From Flavobacteriaceae bacterium GF1 (GTDB taxonomy: Bacteria; Bacteroidota; Bacteroidia; Flavobacteriales; Flavobacteriaceae), in assembly GCA_009797885.1 (NCBI GenBank), contig WNKP01000009.1, positions 111,958 to 175,957 of the forward strand: a DNA stretch of 64,000 nt. The letters run 5' to 3'. Positions 1-8,402 of the stretch are shown piece after piece; the stretch's first letter is position 1, and the number at the start of each line of letters is the position of its first letter. The notes beneath the pieces were generated by a model, which did not search any database, was not told where the DNA came from, and worked only from the letters and a program-made list of their open reading frames with translations. The translations under genes were made by a program, and so were the position numbers.

Positions 1-217
1 AAATTCCGTCCACGGATTACAGCTACCAGAGGAAAATAATCCCCTTTCCATACATTGTACTATTTCCAAAAAGTAAGTTCCTAACTATGAAGCTATTAAT
101 CAGGTAAAAGGGCATGTTATTTTTTAAAAGAACGGTGCTGTCGATACTACTTCATGTTGAAGCGTCATGCCATTACCATAGGTTGGCATGGATAACGCTT
201 CCGAAATGGAGTGTGGG
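1..217. other. Window edge without a supported gene
   Basis: This stretch lies downstream of the minus-strand sugar dehydrogenase gene. I see no credible complete gene. A short minus-strand frame opens near position 52 and runs off the window edge, but it is too short to call. Confidence 0.4.
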
Positions 218-1420
218 CTATTCCACCATAGCTATGGAATTGTCCTTGTAGGTTACCCTATAAATGGCATCACCAAAATCGTCGGAAATCAGCATTGATC
301 CATCTTCCAGAAATAGGATATCCACGGGCCTGCCCCATCGTTCTTGACTTTCTTCATCCAACCAGCCATCAATAAAAGTGGTATATCCAACAGCTGTATT
401 TCCATCCAATTCTACCAATGAAATGCGATATCCCACCTTTTTGGATCGGTTCCAGGAACCATGTTCTGCAATAAAGGCATATTTTTTAAAGGACTCTGGA
501 AACATGGTGCCCTCATAGAACTTCACGGACAATGGGGCCACATGCGCCCCAAGGTCCTGAATCGGAGGCACATAGTCTTCACAACTTTTATCATTTCCAA
601 ATTCCGGATCCACTACGGAACTTCCATGACAAAAGGGATATCCAAAATGTTGTCCTACTTCCCCCAATCGGTTCAACTCGCAGGGCGGAACGTCATCCCC
701 CATCATGTCCCGACCATTATCCGTAAACCATAATTCCTTGGTTTGGGGGTGCCAGGTAAATCCTACCGTATTTCGAACGCCATGGGCAACAATCTCCCGA
801 TTACCGCCATCGGGGTCCATGCGGGTTATAGAGGCAAAACGCTTGTCCACAACGGCGCTATCACAAATATTGCAGGGAGCGCCAACAGGAACATAGAGCT
901 TTTCATCAGGTCCAAAAGCAATATATTTCCAACCGTGATGAAATTCATCCGGATAGTCATCATAAATCACCACGGGTTCGGGAAGCTGGTCCAAATTTTC
1001 TTCAATGGCATCATAGCGCAATAGCCTATTGACCTCGGCAACATATAGGGACCCATCCTTAAAAGCAACTCCATTGGGCGTGTTAAGGGTAGTATCCAAT
1101 ACCATAATCTGGTCCGCCTTATGATCTGAATCACCATCAATAACGGCATAGAGGGTATTTTCCGTTCTGGAACCCACAAAAAGGGTTCCCTTGTCTCCCA
1201 GTGCCATGGAACGTGCGCCATCTATGCGCTCGGCAAAAGTGGTTATTTGAAAACCTTCCGGTAATCTAAGGGTATTCAGTTTTAGGCTGGTATCGCCAAC
1301 TGCAGTGCTTGGGAATACTTCTTCGCCCGTTGAATCCTTATTCGGATGCTTACAAGAGCCCGTAAACAAAAGCAAAAAGGTAGAAAAACAGAGCAGAAAA
1401 CAGGAATACTTTGCAGTCAT
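218..1420 (-). CDS. PQQ-dependent sugar (sorbosone-type) dehydrogenase lipoprotein
   Basis: This is a 400-residue exported protein whose N-terminus is a lipoprotein signal ending in TGSC (Cys23), so it is probably anchored in the envelope. The body has the beta-propeller signatures of soluble-glucose/L-sorbosone dehydrogenases, including RNTVGFTWHPQ, ELWFTDNGRD and HGSWNRS. Known family members oxidise sugars or aldoses with pyrroloquinoline quinone. The actual substrate cannot be read from sequence. The APCNICDS segment near residue 180 could form a disulfide in the periplasm. The gene is a single unit, 57 bp from the next gene on the same strand. Family call is firm; substrate is unknown. 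Confidence 0.85.
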   Translation of the reverse strand: MTAKYSCFLLCFSTFLLLFTGSCKHPNKDSTGEEVFPSTAVGDTSLKLNTLRLPEGFQITTFAERIDGARSMALGDKGTLFVGSRTENTLYAVIDGDSDHKADQIMVLDTTLNTPNGVAFKDGSLYVAEVNRLLRYDAIEENLDQLPEPVVIYDDYPDEFHHGWKYIAFGPDEKLYVPVGAPCNICDSAVVDKRFASITRMDPDGGNREIVAHGVRNTVGFTWHPQTKELWFTDNGRDMMGDDVPPCELNRLGEVGQHFGYPFCHGSSVVDPEFGNDKSCEDYVPPIQDLGAHVAPLSVKFYEGTMFPESFKKYAFIAEHGSWNRSKKVGYRISLVELDGNTAVGYTTFIDGWLDEESQERWGRPVDILFLEDGSMLISDDFGDAIYRVTYKDNSIAMVE

Positions 1421-1477
1421 AGCATTTATTTAAAAATGCTAAAAATACAATAATTCCAACACGGAAAGCTTTGTAAA

Positions 1478-1957
1478 TTATTGGATGACCAACTGTTTGA
1501 TCTGCAAGCGCAAGGATTCGTCCGGGTTGGCCACAATGATGTTTTTGAATTTTTTGGTCAACCAGTTCACCAGTCCGTCACCCATAAAGGCCAATCTTTT
1601 GGGCTTTTTTGATCCTACAATAATAATATCTGGACCATATTCCTTGGCATACTCTTTAACTGTACTTTTTAAATGTCCATACCTAACCTCCAAAGTTACA
1701 TTCCGATGCAGTGGGATTGGTGATAATAACTCCTCCAATTTCTTCAGTGTAGTTCGATGATCATCATAGATGGCCCGCTTTGCTGTCAATTGATTTTCCA
1801 TATTCACTACGGACAAAGGCGTCTTTACGTGCAGGATGGATAGTTTTGAGCCCTTTTCATTGGACATCCCAATGGCCATCTTCATTAGTGAGGCCGATTC
1901 GGGCTCAAGATTGGTAAGTAAAAGAATTTTGGAGTATGCCATCTCAATTTTTTTCAA
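1478..1957 (-). CDS. UspA-like universal stress protein
   Basis: This 159-residue cytoplasmic protein has the alternating beta/alpha pattern of the UspA fold. It starts with a hydrophobic strand (KILLLTNLEPES), has a central ILHVKTPL strand and ends with IIIVGSKKPKR. Usp proteins are small stress-response proteins, some of which bind ATP. The classic G-2X-G-9X-G(S/T) nucleotide loop is not intact: after VGSKKPK the spacing and later glycines do not fit, so this may be a non-ATP-binding member. The start could also be the internal Met six codons later (MAYSKI). The exact role is unknown. Confidence 0.75.
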   Translation of the reverse strand: MKKIEMAYSKILLLTNLEPESASLMKMAIGMSNEKGSKLSILHVKTPLSVVNMENQLTAKRAIYDDHRTTLKKLEELLSPIPLHRNVTLEVRYGHLKSTVKEYAKEYGPDIIIVGSKKPKRLAFMGDGLVNWLTKKFKNIIVANPDESLRLQIKQLVIQ

Positions 1958-2032
1958 ATATAGGTAATTACCGCATTAATGAATATAAAACTTTCTTTAT
2001 CGATAGCATTACTTTTATTTATGGTAAAAAAT

Positions 2033-2353
2033 TTAGTACCCGTTGATGTCCAATATGTACTGTGCCGTTAACTTTTCCAAAACAATGAACCTGGTCGCGG
2101 CCTCATCCATAAGCTGTTTTGCTTCGGTTGCATTTACACCGTGTTGCTGAATTTTATCAAAAAGTTGCATTTGGTCACTTGCCAAATCCTTGAATCCTTT
2201 TTGCAGATCCCGTAATTTTATATAGCAATCGTAGTTTTTCGGTTCGTAGCGATACGAACACAACTTTTTGATCAGGTGCAATACCTGTCTGTGGTTTCGC
2301 TCCAACTTCATAGTGAGTTCGTCCAGGTTAGTGGCTATGTTGTCTGTTGTCAT
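2033..2353 (-). CDS. Small helical protein of unknown function
   Basis: This 106-residue protein has no signal peptide or membrane segment and is predicted to be almost entirely alpha-helical, with long amphipathic stretches such as NLDELTMKLERNHRQVLHLIKK and a C-terminal LEKLTAQYILDI. I do not recognise a family. It sits on the same strand as the UspA-like gene, 75 bp upstream of it, and is divergent from the ribosome hibernation factor gene. That setting would suit a stationary-phase or stress role, but this is inference from neighbours only. Confidence 0.65.
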   Translation of the reverse strand: MTTDNIATNLDELTMKLERNHRQVLHLIKKLCSYRYEPKNYDCYIKLRDLQKGFKDLASDQMQLFDKIQQHGVNATEAKQLMDEAATRFIVLEKLTAQYILDINGY

Positions 2354-2547
2354 TTACTAAAATTAGGTTTGATCACATTTTCCCTATCTAATTTACGAAT
2401 TATCCTATAGCGAATGAACATGACCAATGTCATCTTTTTAAACTTTAACATCCCCTAGTTTTGAATTAATGGAAACTTAACCATAGGGTAATTCAGCCTT
2501 TATAGTGTTTTCCTGATATTGAATTAACCTTTTAAATTTTTAGGTAT

Positions 2548-2850
2548 ATGAACATCACTTTTGAATATGATGGAGTAAAAGCGAGCGAACGATTGGAAGC
2601 CTTAATTGTGAAAAAGTTAAACAAAATGGAGTCTAAATTCGATTTTATCGTTCAGGCCCATGTTTTTTTGAGAATTCAGAATACCAGTTCGCCAATGAGT
2701 GGTAAAATTTGTAAAATTCAACTAAGTGTTCCAGGGCCCCTACTTTTTGCGGAAGCCAACACCAAAAGTTTTGAAGCATCCATTCAGGAATCCATTAACG
2801 ATTTGGAAAGGCAACTCTCCAAAAAAAAGGAAAAAATGAAGGCACATTAG
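2548..2850 (+). CDS. hpf: Short ribosome hibernation promoting factor (HPF/YfiA family)
   Basis: This 100-residue protein begins with the family pattern MNITFEYDGVKASERLEALI and has the beta-alpha-beta-beta-beta-alpha layout of HPF/RaiA proteins. These bind the 30S decoding centre and silence ribosomes in stationary phase. It is the short form: it ends in a basic KKKEKMKAH tail and lacks the C-terminal dimerisation domain of long HPF. The gene has a T- and A-rich leader and is followed after 50 bp by a YceI gene on the same strand, so the two may be co-transcribed. The divergent neighbour is unknown. Confidence 0.85.
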   Translation: MNITFEYDGVKASERLEALIVKKLNKMESKFDFIVQAHVFLRIQNTSSPMSGKICKIQLSVPGPLLFAEANTKSFEASIQESINDLERQLSKKKEKMKAH

Positions 2851-2900
2851 CCTGTAAGTTTTAAATTGCCTTTTGGGACTAAGTACCAAAAAATCCATTC

Positions 2901-3419
2901 ATGAAGCGTTTATCGGTTCTGTTTTATCTCATAGCAATTGGTTTTCCAATACTTGGGGCTCAGGCCCAAGAGGCAAAAATTGAAACGGCCAGCATTACAT
3001 TTGAATTTCCTGCAAAAAAGGTAAAGGGAAGTATTGCCGGTTTTACATCCTCCTCCAAAATTGACTGGGGCGACGTGGAGAATTCATTCTTTGAAGGTTC
3101 GGTAGCCGTTTCCACGCTGGATACCAATAACGGCTTGAGAAATTGGTCCCTAAGAAGTTCCCGCTATTTCAACGCCAAGGACCATCCAAGAATCCGTTTT
3201 AAAAGTTCCAGTATCCAAAAACAGGGAGACCAATATCTGGTAAGTGGCAATCTAACGATAAAGGGCATTACAAAACCTTTTGAAATTATCATGAAAAAGT
3301 CTTCCAAGGGCTTAACGGGAAAAGCAAGTCTTTATAGTTCCGAGTTTGACATCAACATCAAGAAAAAGCAGAAAGATAACTTGGTGTTGGTCTATTTTAA
3401 GTTCGATTTAGTGCGCTAA
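2901..3419 (+). CDS. YceI-family periplasmic protein
   Basis: This 172-residue protein has an N-terminal signal peptide (residues 1 to about 22, ending GAQAQ) and then a lipocalin-like YceI domain. Characteristic pieces are FEFPAKKVKGSIAGF, the NSFFEGSVAVSTLDT strand, the YFNAKDHPRIRFKSS motif and the SGNLTIKGITKPFEI strand. YceI proteins bind long polyprenyl or amphiphilic ligands in the periplasm; the ligand here is unknown. The coding sequence overlaps the 3' end of the convergent 115-residue gene by 12 bp, so the two transcripts must overlap. Confidence 0.88.
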   Translation: MKRLSVLFYLIAIGFPILGAQAQEAKIETASITFEFPAKKVKGSIAGFTSSSKIDWGDVENSFFEGSVAVSTLDTNNGLRNWSLRSSRYFNAKDHPRIRFKSSSIQKQGDQYLVSGNLTIKGITKPFEIIMKKSSKGLTGKASLYSSEFDINIKKKQKDNLVLVYFKFDLVR

Positions 3420-3755
3420 AACAATCTCTTTAAGATTGTGTTTTTCCATGAACTTGCGCAACCTATTGGAAAACGGGTCGTCCAACACATCGTTTTTCAG
3501 TCTCAATTTCAATTCCGGCCGTATTTGGGAAGTGTCTATAATCGTAAGTAATACATCCCGCCTTGCCTTGATTTTTTCCCTTTTCCTTGTACGCTCCGCT
3601 GCGGTGGGCACCATTTCACGTTCAAAACGTTGGAACATGGTTCGATCACTGAACGCTTTTCGCTGTTCTAGCATTTCCTCTTTTTTGGTATGCTGCGCAT
3701 AGCCCAAATGCATACCCAATACCATCATGGCACAGGTAAAAAAGTATTTTCCCAT
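3408..3755 (-). CDS. Small secreted basic protein of unknown function
   Basis: This 115-residue product has a clear signal peptide (residues 1 to about 20, ending GYAQ) and a mature part that is helical and highly charged (KKEEMLEQRKAF, ERTRKREKIKARRD). I do not recognise a family. Secretion with a K/R/E-rich helical body suggests a periplasmic structural or binding protein, but this is only inference. The gene ends inside the convergent yceI gene. A perfect 28-bp palindrome lies upstream, between this gene and the large type III PKS operon. Confidence 0.7.
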   Translation of the reverse strand: MGKYFFTCAMMVLGMHLGYAQHTKKEEMLEQRKAFSDRTMFQRFEREMVPTAAERTRKREKIKARRDVLLTIIDTSQIRPELKLRLKNDVLDDPFSNRLRKFMEKHNLKEIVLAH

Positions 3756-3800
3756 TTAAATCTAGTGTTCTCAACCCAAAAGTAAGGTGACCTTGGTTAA

Positions 3801-3828
3801 AAACCAGAAAACCATGGTTTTCTGGTTT
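3801..3828. terminator. Perfect 28-bp palindrome, likely terminator of the PKS operon
   Basis: The sequence from 3801 to 3828 reads identically on both strands, centred on CCATGG. Read on the minus strand it is followed by a short T run, so it can form a hairpin terminator for the operon ending at 3929. The absence of a loop and its position just upstream of the 3755 gene also fit a dimeric regulator's operator. Confidence 0.5.
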
Positions 3829-3928
3829 CTCATCTATAATAAGGTACATTTGGTCGATACCCCTGCCGGCCCAAGCCTATGGATGTTTCGATGAGCTTTC
3901 GATTTTCTCGATGAATATACGAAGTCGT

Positions 3929-4351
3929 TTATCCAAAGAGCACGTTATATGTTTTGGAAACAAGCTTATTTCCCAGGGGAAAATAAAGGGCAAAAAACAG
4001 GGCCATTCCCAAACTAAAGTTTCGCTCGTTAAAAACTTGGTCAAGAAGATTGTTGGGATACGCATAGGAAGTTTCCAGCGCATACCCCCCGAACTCCAGT
4101 AATCCCATAGCAATCAGGCCGTAAGCATATTGCATATGAAATGGCAACCCCCGGAGCAATAGCGATATGGGCACCATGTAAAGGATGTAGCAGGTAATTA
4201 CCTGCCACCAATAGGTAAAACGTGCAATTTCCAATTCTTGCCCGACCCAGTTCATGGCCATGCCCCAAATAAAATATACTACGCAGTAGGTGAACAGCAA
4301 TCTTTTATCCACGGTCAACTTGGGCCTTGCCCATGTCCAGAACTGATTCAT
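3929..4351 (-). CDS. Four-helix membrane protein in the type III PKS operon
   Basis: This 140-residue protein has about four hydrophobic segments: residues 17-38 (LLFTYCVVYFIWGM), 46-66 (WWQVITCYILYMV), 73-92 and 112-130. There is no signal peptide or recognisable motif, and I do not know the family. It is the last gene of the operon and overlaps the preceding small membrane gene by 4 bp (ATGA), which indicates translational coupling. Placement at the end of a lipid-type polyketide operon suggests a role in product export, membrane insertion or a terminal membrane-bound modification. That is inference from context. Confidence 0.65.
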   Translation of the reverse strand: MNQFWTWARPKLTVDKRLLFTYCVVYFIWGMAMNWVGQELEIARFTYWWQVITCYILYMVPISLLLRGLPFHMQYAYGLIAMGLLEFGGYALETSYAYPNNLLDQVFNERNFSLGMALFFALYFPLGNKLVSKTYNVLFG

Positions 4352-4572
4352 TGACTGCCCTTTTTAATATCCTTCTCCATAAAACCTGCCTTAATGAGCA
4401 GCACAATGCCCATAACCATGGAAGCAAGGGAAAGTGTCCCCAATACCGTCCAAACATACCACAGGGCCCCGGAGTGCTTTAAAAAGGCACTTTCCAACAC
4501 AGCGCAAACCCCAAATCCAAAAAGTGAGGCACCCAAACCTCCAGTGAATAACCACTTTCTTTTGTTACTCAT
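4348..4572 (-). CDS. Two-helix small membrane protein in the type III PKS operon
   Basis: This 74-residue protein has two transmembrane segments (about residues 8-28 and 37-60) and charged ends (MSNKRKW at the start, MEKDIKKGSQ at the end). No family is recognised. It lies 6 bp after the acyl carrier protein gene and overlaps the next membrane gene, so it is part of the same transcript. It may work with its downstream neighbour as a two-subunit membrane component, but nothing in the sequence proves this. Confidence 0.6.
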   Translation of the reverse strand: MSNKRKWLFTGGLGASLFGFGVCAVLESAFLKHSGALWYVWTVLGTLSLASMVMGIVLLIKAGFMEKDIKKGSQ

Positions 4573-4578
4573 GGAATA

Positions 4579-4839
4579 CTATTTTTCCGAAATCTTCCGA
4601 TCAATGATTCCCAATGCATCCGAAACGGTCTGCATTCCATCCATATCATCATTTTCGAGCATAATATCAAAAGCGTCCTCCACATCCAGTACAATATCCA
4701 CCAGATTGGCAGAATTGATGTTCAACTCTTGGATGAAGTGGCTTTCCATAGTAATGGTTGAAGCGTCCACATCATCGGGCAAATACTGCTCCACAATACC
4801 TTTGAGCAGGTCATAGCGTTCCTTTATTTCCTTTTTCAT
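4579..4839 (-). CDS. Acyl carrier protein of the type III PKS operon
   Basis: This 86-residue acidic protein has the four-helix ACP pattern. The phosphopantetheine site is predicted to be Ser43 in LNINSANLVDIVLDVEDAF. Typical fatty-acid ACPs have DSL at this place, whereas here it reads NSA, so this is a divergent, pathway-specific carrier rather than the housekeeping AcpP. The downstream helix (VEDAFDIMLENDDMDGM) is typical of ACP helix III. It follows the ketosynthase gene by 5 bp. It should carry the growing acyl chain made by the neighbouring ketosynthase, dehydratase and reductase, then hand it to the type III PKS or to a thioester intermediate. Confidence 0.85.
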   Translation of the reverse strand: MKKEIKERYDLLKGIVEQYLPDDVDASTITMESHFIQELNINSANLVDIVLDVEDAFDIMLENDDMDGMQTVSDALGIIDRKISEK

Positions 4840-4844
4840 AACAT

Positions 4845-6113
4845 TTATTGCAAATAGGCCTTAAAAATAACACAGGCATTAACGTCCCCAAAACCAAAAC
4901 TTGCTTTGGCAATAATATTTGGTTGAAAGGACAGGGTTTGTGCCACTATTTTGGATGGGTCCACTACCTCCAATATTTTAGGATGAACATCTTCACAATT
5001 CAAGGTCCCAAACAATTGCTTGGCCTTAAATTGCAGTACTGTACCCACGCACTCAATACTCCCCGAAGCGGCCAAACAGTGTCCAAAATGCCCTTTAAAG
5101 CTATTGATGTAAGGAAAATCGAGCCCCGATCTGCCCAAGGCCATGCTCCAATTACCAATTTCATCCGGATCTTTTGTTGTAGCCGTTAAATGGCCATTAA
5201 TGGCATCCACATCCTTTCCATCGATCCCAGAATCTTCAATGGCCATTGAAATACACTTTTGTACGCCAACGGGATTGGCCGCCGTAATACTTCCCCCATT
5301 ACGATGACCACCACTGTTTACGGCACCCCCCATAATTTCTGCATAAATTTTGGCCTTTCGCCGCAATGCACTGTCAAGGGACTCCAACACCAAGGCTCCG
5401 GCACCACTTCCAGGCACAAACCCCGAAGCTGAGGCACTCATTGGCCTACTGGCCTTGGTAGGAGCATCATTGAATTTTGTGGGCAAAATACGCATCGCAT
5501 CAAAACCACCCCAAACGTAAGGTCCACTATCACTACAACTCCCTACCAGCATCCGTTTTGCCTTTCCATTTGCAATGGTATCATAACCCATCAATACGGC
5601 TTCCGTACCTGTGGTACATGCCGATGAATTGGTCGTAACTTGATTTCCCAATCCCAATTTTCCTCCCAAAAAGGCGCTAATGCCGCTGGCCATGGTCTGT
5701 ACAACGGTAGTGCTTCCCAAGCGCCTTACCTCACCGGCATCGACCTTATAAATGGCTTCCCGAAATTTATCCACTCCCAGGATACCCGTTCCAAAAACGG
5801 TTCCACTGTCCCAGTCCGGAGCATCAGCAATTCGTAAACCGGCATCTTTCCAGGCATCCATTCCGGCAACAACCCCATAGACAAGTCCATTGGAGTTTAA
5901 CCCTTTTAATTGAACATTAGTGAAGTAATCATTCAAATTTACCACACTAATATTAGGCAAGCCAGCTATTTGGCATGAGAATTTTAGTTTTTTTAGTTCG
6001 TCGATCCATGCAATTCCGGACTGCCCTCTGGAGAGCGATTCCCCAAAGGCAGGCAATCCTATTCCATTGGGTGCACATACCCCCATCCCAGTCACTACCA
6101 CCCTATTCCTCAT
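4845..6113 (-). CDS. Beta-ketoacyl-ACP synthase (FabF-type), dedicated to the PKS operon
   Basis: This 422-residue ketosynthase has the complete Cys-His-His triad: Cys166 in NSSACTTGTEAV, His308 in NGHLTATTKDPDE and His342 in KGHFGHCLAASG. These residues are diagnostic of condensing enzymes that extend acyl-ACP with malonyl-ACP. The sequence around the first histidine (GHLTAT) departs from the usual AHGTST, which marks it as a specialised clade, not the housekeeping FabF. It overlaps the dehydratase gene by 4 bp and precedes the ACP gene. In this operon it should elongate the starter chain. An aryl-polyene or flexirubin-type role would be the main alternative, but the partner genes favour lipid starter synthesis. 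Confidence 0.85.
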   Translation of the reverse strand: MRNRVVVTGMGVCAPNGIGLPAFGESLSRGQSGIAWIDELKKLKFSCQIAGLPNISVVNLNDYFTNVQLKGLNSNGLVYGVVAGMDAWKDAGLRIADAPDWDSGTVFGTGILGVDKFREAIYKVDAGEVRRLGSTTVVQTMASGISAFLGGKLGLGNQVTTNSSACTTGTEAVLMGYDTIANGKAKRMLVGSCSDSGPYVWGGFDAMRILPTKFNDAPTKASRPMSASASGFVPGSGAGALVLESLDSALRRKAKIYAEIMGGAVNSGGHRNGGSITAANPVGVQKCISMAIEDSGIDGKDVDAINGHLTATTKDPDEIGNWSMALGRSGLDFPYINSFKGHFGHCLAASGSIECVGTVLQFKAKQLFGTLNCEDVHPKILEVVDPSKIVAQTLSFQPNIIAKASFGFGDVNACVIFKAYLQ

Positions 6114-6550
6114 ACTGCCTTGGTTTTGAACATTCCGGAAAGAACGCCTTTGCAGACCACTTTTCCCGCACTGTTTCGCATGGACACCTTACACTTTAGT
6201 TTATGGAACCGAAAATAGATTTTTTCGGAAAAAACCGTTACGGTTTCGTTGGGGAACACCGGTAGCAGAAAATCCATCTGAGTACTTGAAAGCGCTATTT
6301 GAACGGAAGTATCCAGTTCTTTTTCCATGAGATGGATTCCCAAACACACCAAACCAATCTGCGCACAGCATTCCGTTAAAATAACCCCGGGAGTTACGGG
6401 AAGGGTCTTGAAGTGCCCTTGGTAAAAGGGCAGATCCGACCGGAAGGTATATTGCCCCTCACAACCTGCCCCATCGACCTTGTTCAGGGCATCCACAAAA
6501 AGAAAAGGATAGTCGTACGGCAAATGGTCAATGATTTCCTCTGTTGTCAT
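6110..6550 (-). CDS. FabZ-like 3-hydroxyacyl-ACP dehydratase (hotdog fold)
   Basis: This 146-residue protein has the FabZ core. PYDYPFLFVDAL matches the start of the family, and QGHFKTLPVTPGVILTECCAQ contains catalytic His46 and Glu60. The usual GHFPGxPVxPGV is altered to GHFKTLPVTPGV, so the Pro-Gly after the catalytic histidine is missing. FabZ enzymes dehydrate 3-hydroxyacyl-ACP to the trans-2-enoyl form. The gene overlaps the enoyl reductase stop by one base and the ketosynthase start by four, so all three are translationally coupled. Family call is good; whether it prefers short or long chains is unknown. Confidence 0.82.
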   Translation of the reverse strand: MTTEEIIDHLPYDYPFLFVDALNKVDGAGCEGQYTFRSDLPFYQGHFKTLPVTPGVILTECCAQIGLVCLGIHLMEKELDTSVQIALSSTQMDFLLPVFPNETVTVFSEKIYFRFHKLKCKVSMRNSAGKVVCKGVLSGMFKTKAV

Positions 6551-7347
6551 TATTGAAGGCTTTCCCCTCCGTCCACCTTAATTACAGTACCCGTAATCCA
6601 GGAAGCTTCGGGAGTGCTTAATAAATATACCACATTGGCCACATCTTCCGGTGTGGTCAACCTTTTATTTGGATTTCGACGAAGGGTTTCCTGAATCAAT
6701 TGATCACTTCCAGGAATCAATCGTAGGGATTTGGTATCGGTAACACCCGCCTGTATACAATTGGCCTTTAGCCCCAAAGGCGCAAATTCCAACGCAATAC
6801 TCCGAACTATTGCCTCAATAGCAGCCTTTGCCGCGGAGACGGCTGCGTAGTTGGGCCAAACTTTTGTACTCCCCTCACTGGTAAAGGCAATAATCCTTGC
6901 ATCTCTGGAAAAGACCTGATTCTTCACCAGCAGTTTGGTCCAATCATACAAACTTGTGGCCATGGCTTGAATGGTCAATTGAAAATCCTGACCTTCCAAT
7001 TCGCCCGTTCCAGCAGCATACATCGGCTTTACATTTCCCTTAGCAATACTATGGACCAAAACCTTTACTTTATCGTCTTTTAAAACAGCCCTGATCTCTT
7101 GTACCAGGCTCTTTTGTCTCTCTGGGTTGGTGGCATCCATATTAAAGCTTACACACTGGACTTCATTTAAAGTAATTTCTTGGAAAGAGGATTTAATTTT
7201 CTCTAAATCAGACTTTCTATCTCTATGGATAATTATAATATTAAAGCCCTTGGAGCCCAACTTTTTGGCAGTGGCCAGTCCCAGTCCGGTACTGCCCCCC
7301 AAAATCAATGCCCATGGATGCCCCTTGGTGATTTTTGCCATTACCAT
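6550..7347 (-). CDS. SDR with Y-x6-K signature, probable enoyl-ACP reductase (FabI/FabL-like)
   Basis: This 265-residue short-chain dehydrogenase has an N-terminal nucleotide loop (LGGSTGLGLATAKKLG). The catalytic pair is Tyr167 and Lys174, in NYAAVSAAKAA, with six residues between them. Standard SDR ketoreductases have YxxxK, while Y-x6-K is the hallmark of FabI and FabL enoyl-ACP reductases. The C-terminal TGTVIKVDGGESL is also family-typical. Other FabI-like traits are VHSIAKG and the LEFAPLGLKANCIQAG stretch. The gene starts inside the type III PKS stop; a second ATG six bases later (TAATG junction) may be the true start. It would complete chain saturation in the dedicated FAS module. No separate ketoreductase is present, so FabG would have to come from elsewhere. 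Confidence 0.8.
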   Translation of the reverse strand: MVMAKITKGHPWALILGGSTGLGLATAKKLGSKGFNIIIIHRDRKSDLEKIKSSFQEITLNEVQCVSFNMDATNPERQKSLVQEIRAVLKDDKVKVLVHSIAKGNVKPMYAAGTGELEGQDFQLTIQAMATSLYDWTKLLVKNQVFSRDARIIAFTSEGSTKVWPNYAAVSAAKAAIEAIVRSIALEFAPLGLKANCIQAGVTDTKSLRLIPGSDQLIQETLRRNPNKRLTTPEDVANVVYLLSTPEASWITGTVIKVDGGESLQ

Positions 7348-8396
7348 TCAATTAAAACACGCTGGGCGGAAAAACCGGGCCCAAAACTTAAAATCAATCC
7401 CTGTTCCCCTTTGGGTACGTCCTTTTTCATAAATTCCTCCAGTACATAGAGTACGGTTGCACTGCTCATGTTTCCATATTCCCGGAGGACCTTCCGGGTC
7501 AAATCTATATTCTTGCCCAATTTTCCAAACAATGCTTCAACGGTTTGCACAATCTTTCTTCCGCCGGGGTGAAAAACAAGGTGGTTTACCCTTTCAATGG
7601 TTGAGCCCAGTCCTTCCAAAAACGGATTGGTCAAAAGTGGAAAATGTTCTTCTATGGTCTCGGGAACCTTTGGATCCAGAATCATTTTAAGACCGGTATT
7701 CGTCAAATCAAAACCCATCATCCCAATGGCATCATAGAAATGGTACATCCCTTCACCCACTATTTTTGGCCCCTTATCCAACGCTTTGGAAGATAACAGA
7801 ACACAGGCCGCACCGTCCCCAAAAATTGCGGCACTGACCATATTGGCCATGGAATAGTCATTGAGCTGAAAGGTTGCCGTTGGGCTTTCCAGAGCTATTA
7901 TTGCGGCGCGTTTACCGGGATTGGACCGTAAAAAATTTGCGGCATAGATCATTCCGGAGACTCCGGCCGCGCAACCCATTTCAGTAACTGGAAGCCTTAC
8001 TATGTCCTGTCGTAATTGTAGGGCATTCACCAGGTAGGCATCCAATGAAGGAATCATAATACCCGTGCAGCTTACCGTAATGATGTAATCCAGGGAGTCC
8101 GGTTCCCAATTGGAATCCTTAAGGGCAGATTGTAGGGCCTTTGTTCCCAATTCCTTTGCTGCTTGGGCATAAACACTGTTTTTATCCTCAAAAGATGTGG
8201 CAGTAAATACCTCTTCTATGGACATGATACCGTATCGTTTGTCCACACCGGCCCCTTCAAAAATTTTGACCACCTTTCTTCGAAAACGCTCTTCTTGGTC
8301 GCCAAGCCATAAATTGACAAAAGGGATGATCTCCTTGGTAGTCCTCGAATATTTGGGAAGTGCTTTGGACACTCCAATAATTTTTGCTTCACCCAT
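7341..8396 (-). CDS. Type III polyketide synthase (chalcone synthase-like)
   Basis: This 351-residue enzyme has the full type III PKS triad: Cys142 in TEMGCAAGVSG, His276 in VFHPGGRK and Asn309 in YGNMSSATV. The C-terminal LSFGPGFSAQ loop is also conserved. Bacterial relatives condense a fatty acyl starter with several malonyl units and cyclise to alkylresorcinols, alkylpyrones or resorcylic acids. Next to it are a methyltransferase and an FAD oxidoreductase, the same trio as in the Streptomyces srsABC phenolic-lipid operon, plus a private fatty-acid module. Stop overlaps the reductase start. The product is unknown; a methylated, oxidised phenolic or pyrone lipid in the membrane is the best inference. 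Confidence 0.92.
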   Translation of the reverse strand: MGEAKIIGVSKALPKYSRTTKEIIPFVNLWLGDQEERFRRKVVKIFEGAGVDKRYGIMSIEEVFTATSFEDKNSVYAQAAKELGTKALQSALKDSNWEPDSLDYIITVSCTGIMIPSLDAYLVNALQLRQDIVRLPVTEMGCAAGVSGMIYAANFLRSNPGKRAAIIALESPTATFQLNDYSMANMVSAAIFGDGAACVLLSSKALDKGPKIVGEGMYHFYDAIGMMGFDLTNTGLKMILDPKVPETIEEHFPLLTNPFLEGLGSTIERVNHLVFHPGGRKIVQTVEALFGKLGKNIDLTRKVLREYGNMSSATVLYVLEEFMKKDVPKGEQGLILSFGPGFSAQRVLIEW

Positions 8397-8402
8397 ACGT
8401 CG

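Noticed and set aside
461..1024. Plus-strand ORFs inside the sugar dehydrogenase gene
   Set aside because: These are antisense shadows; the minus-strand frame has a signal peptide and family motifs along its whole length.
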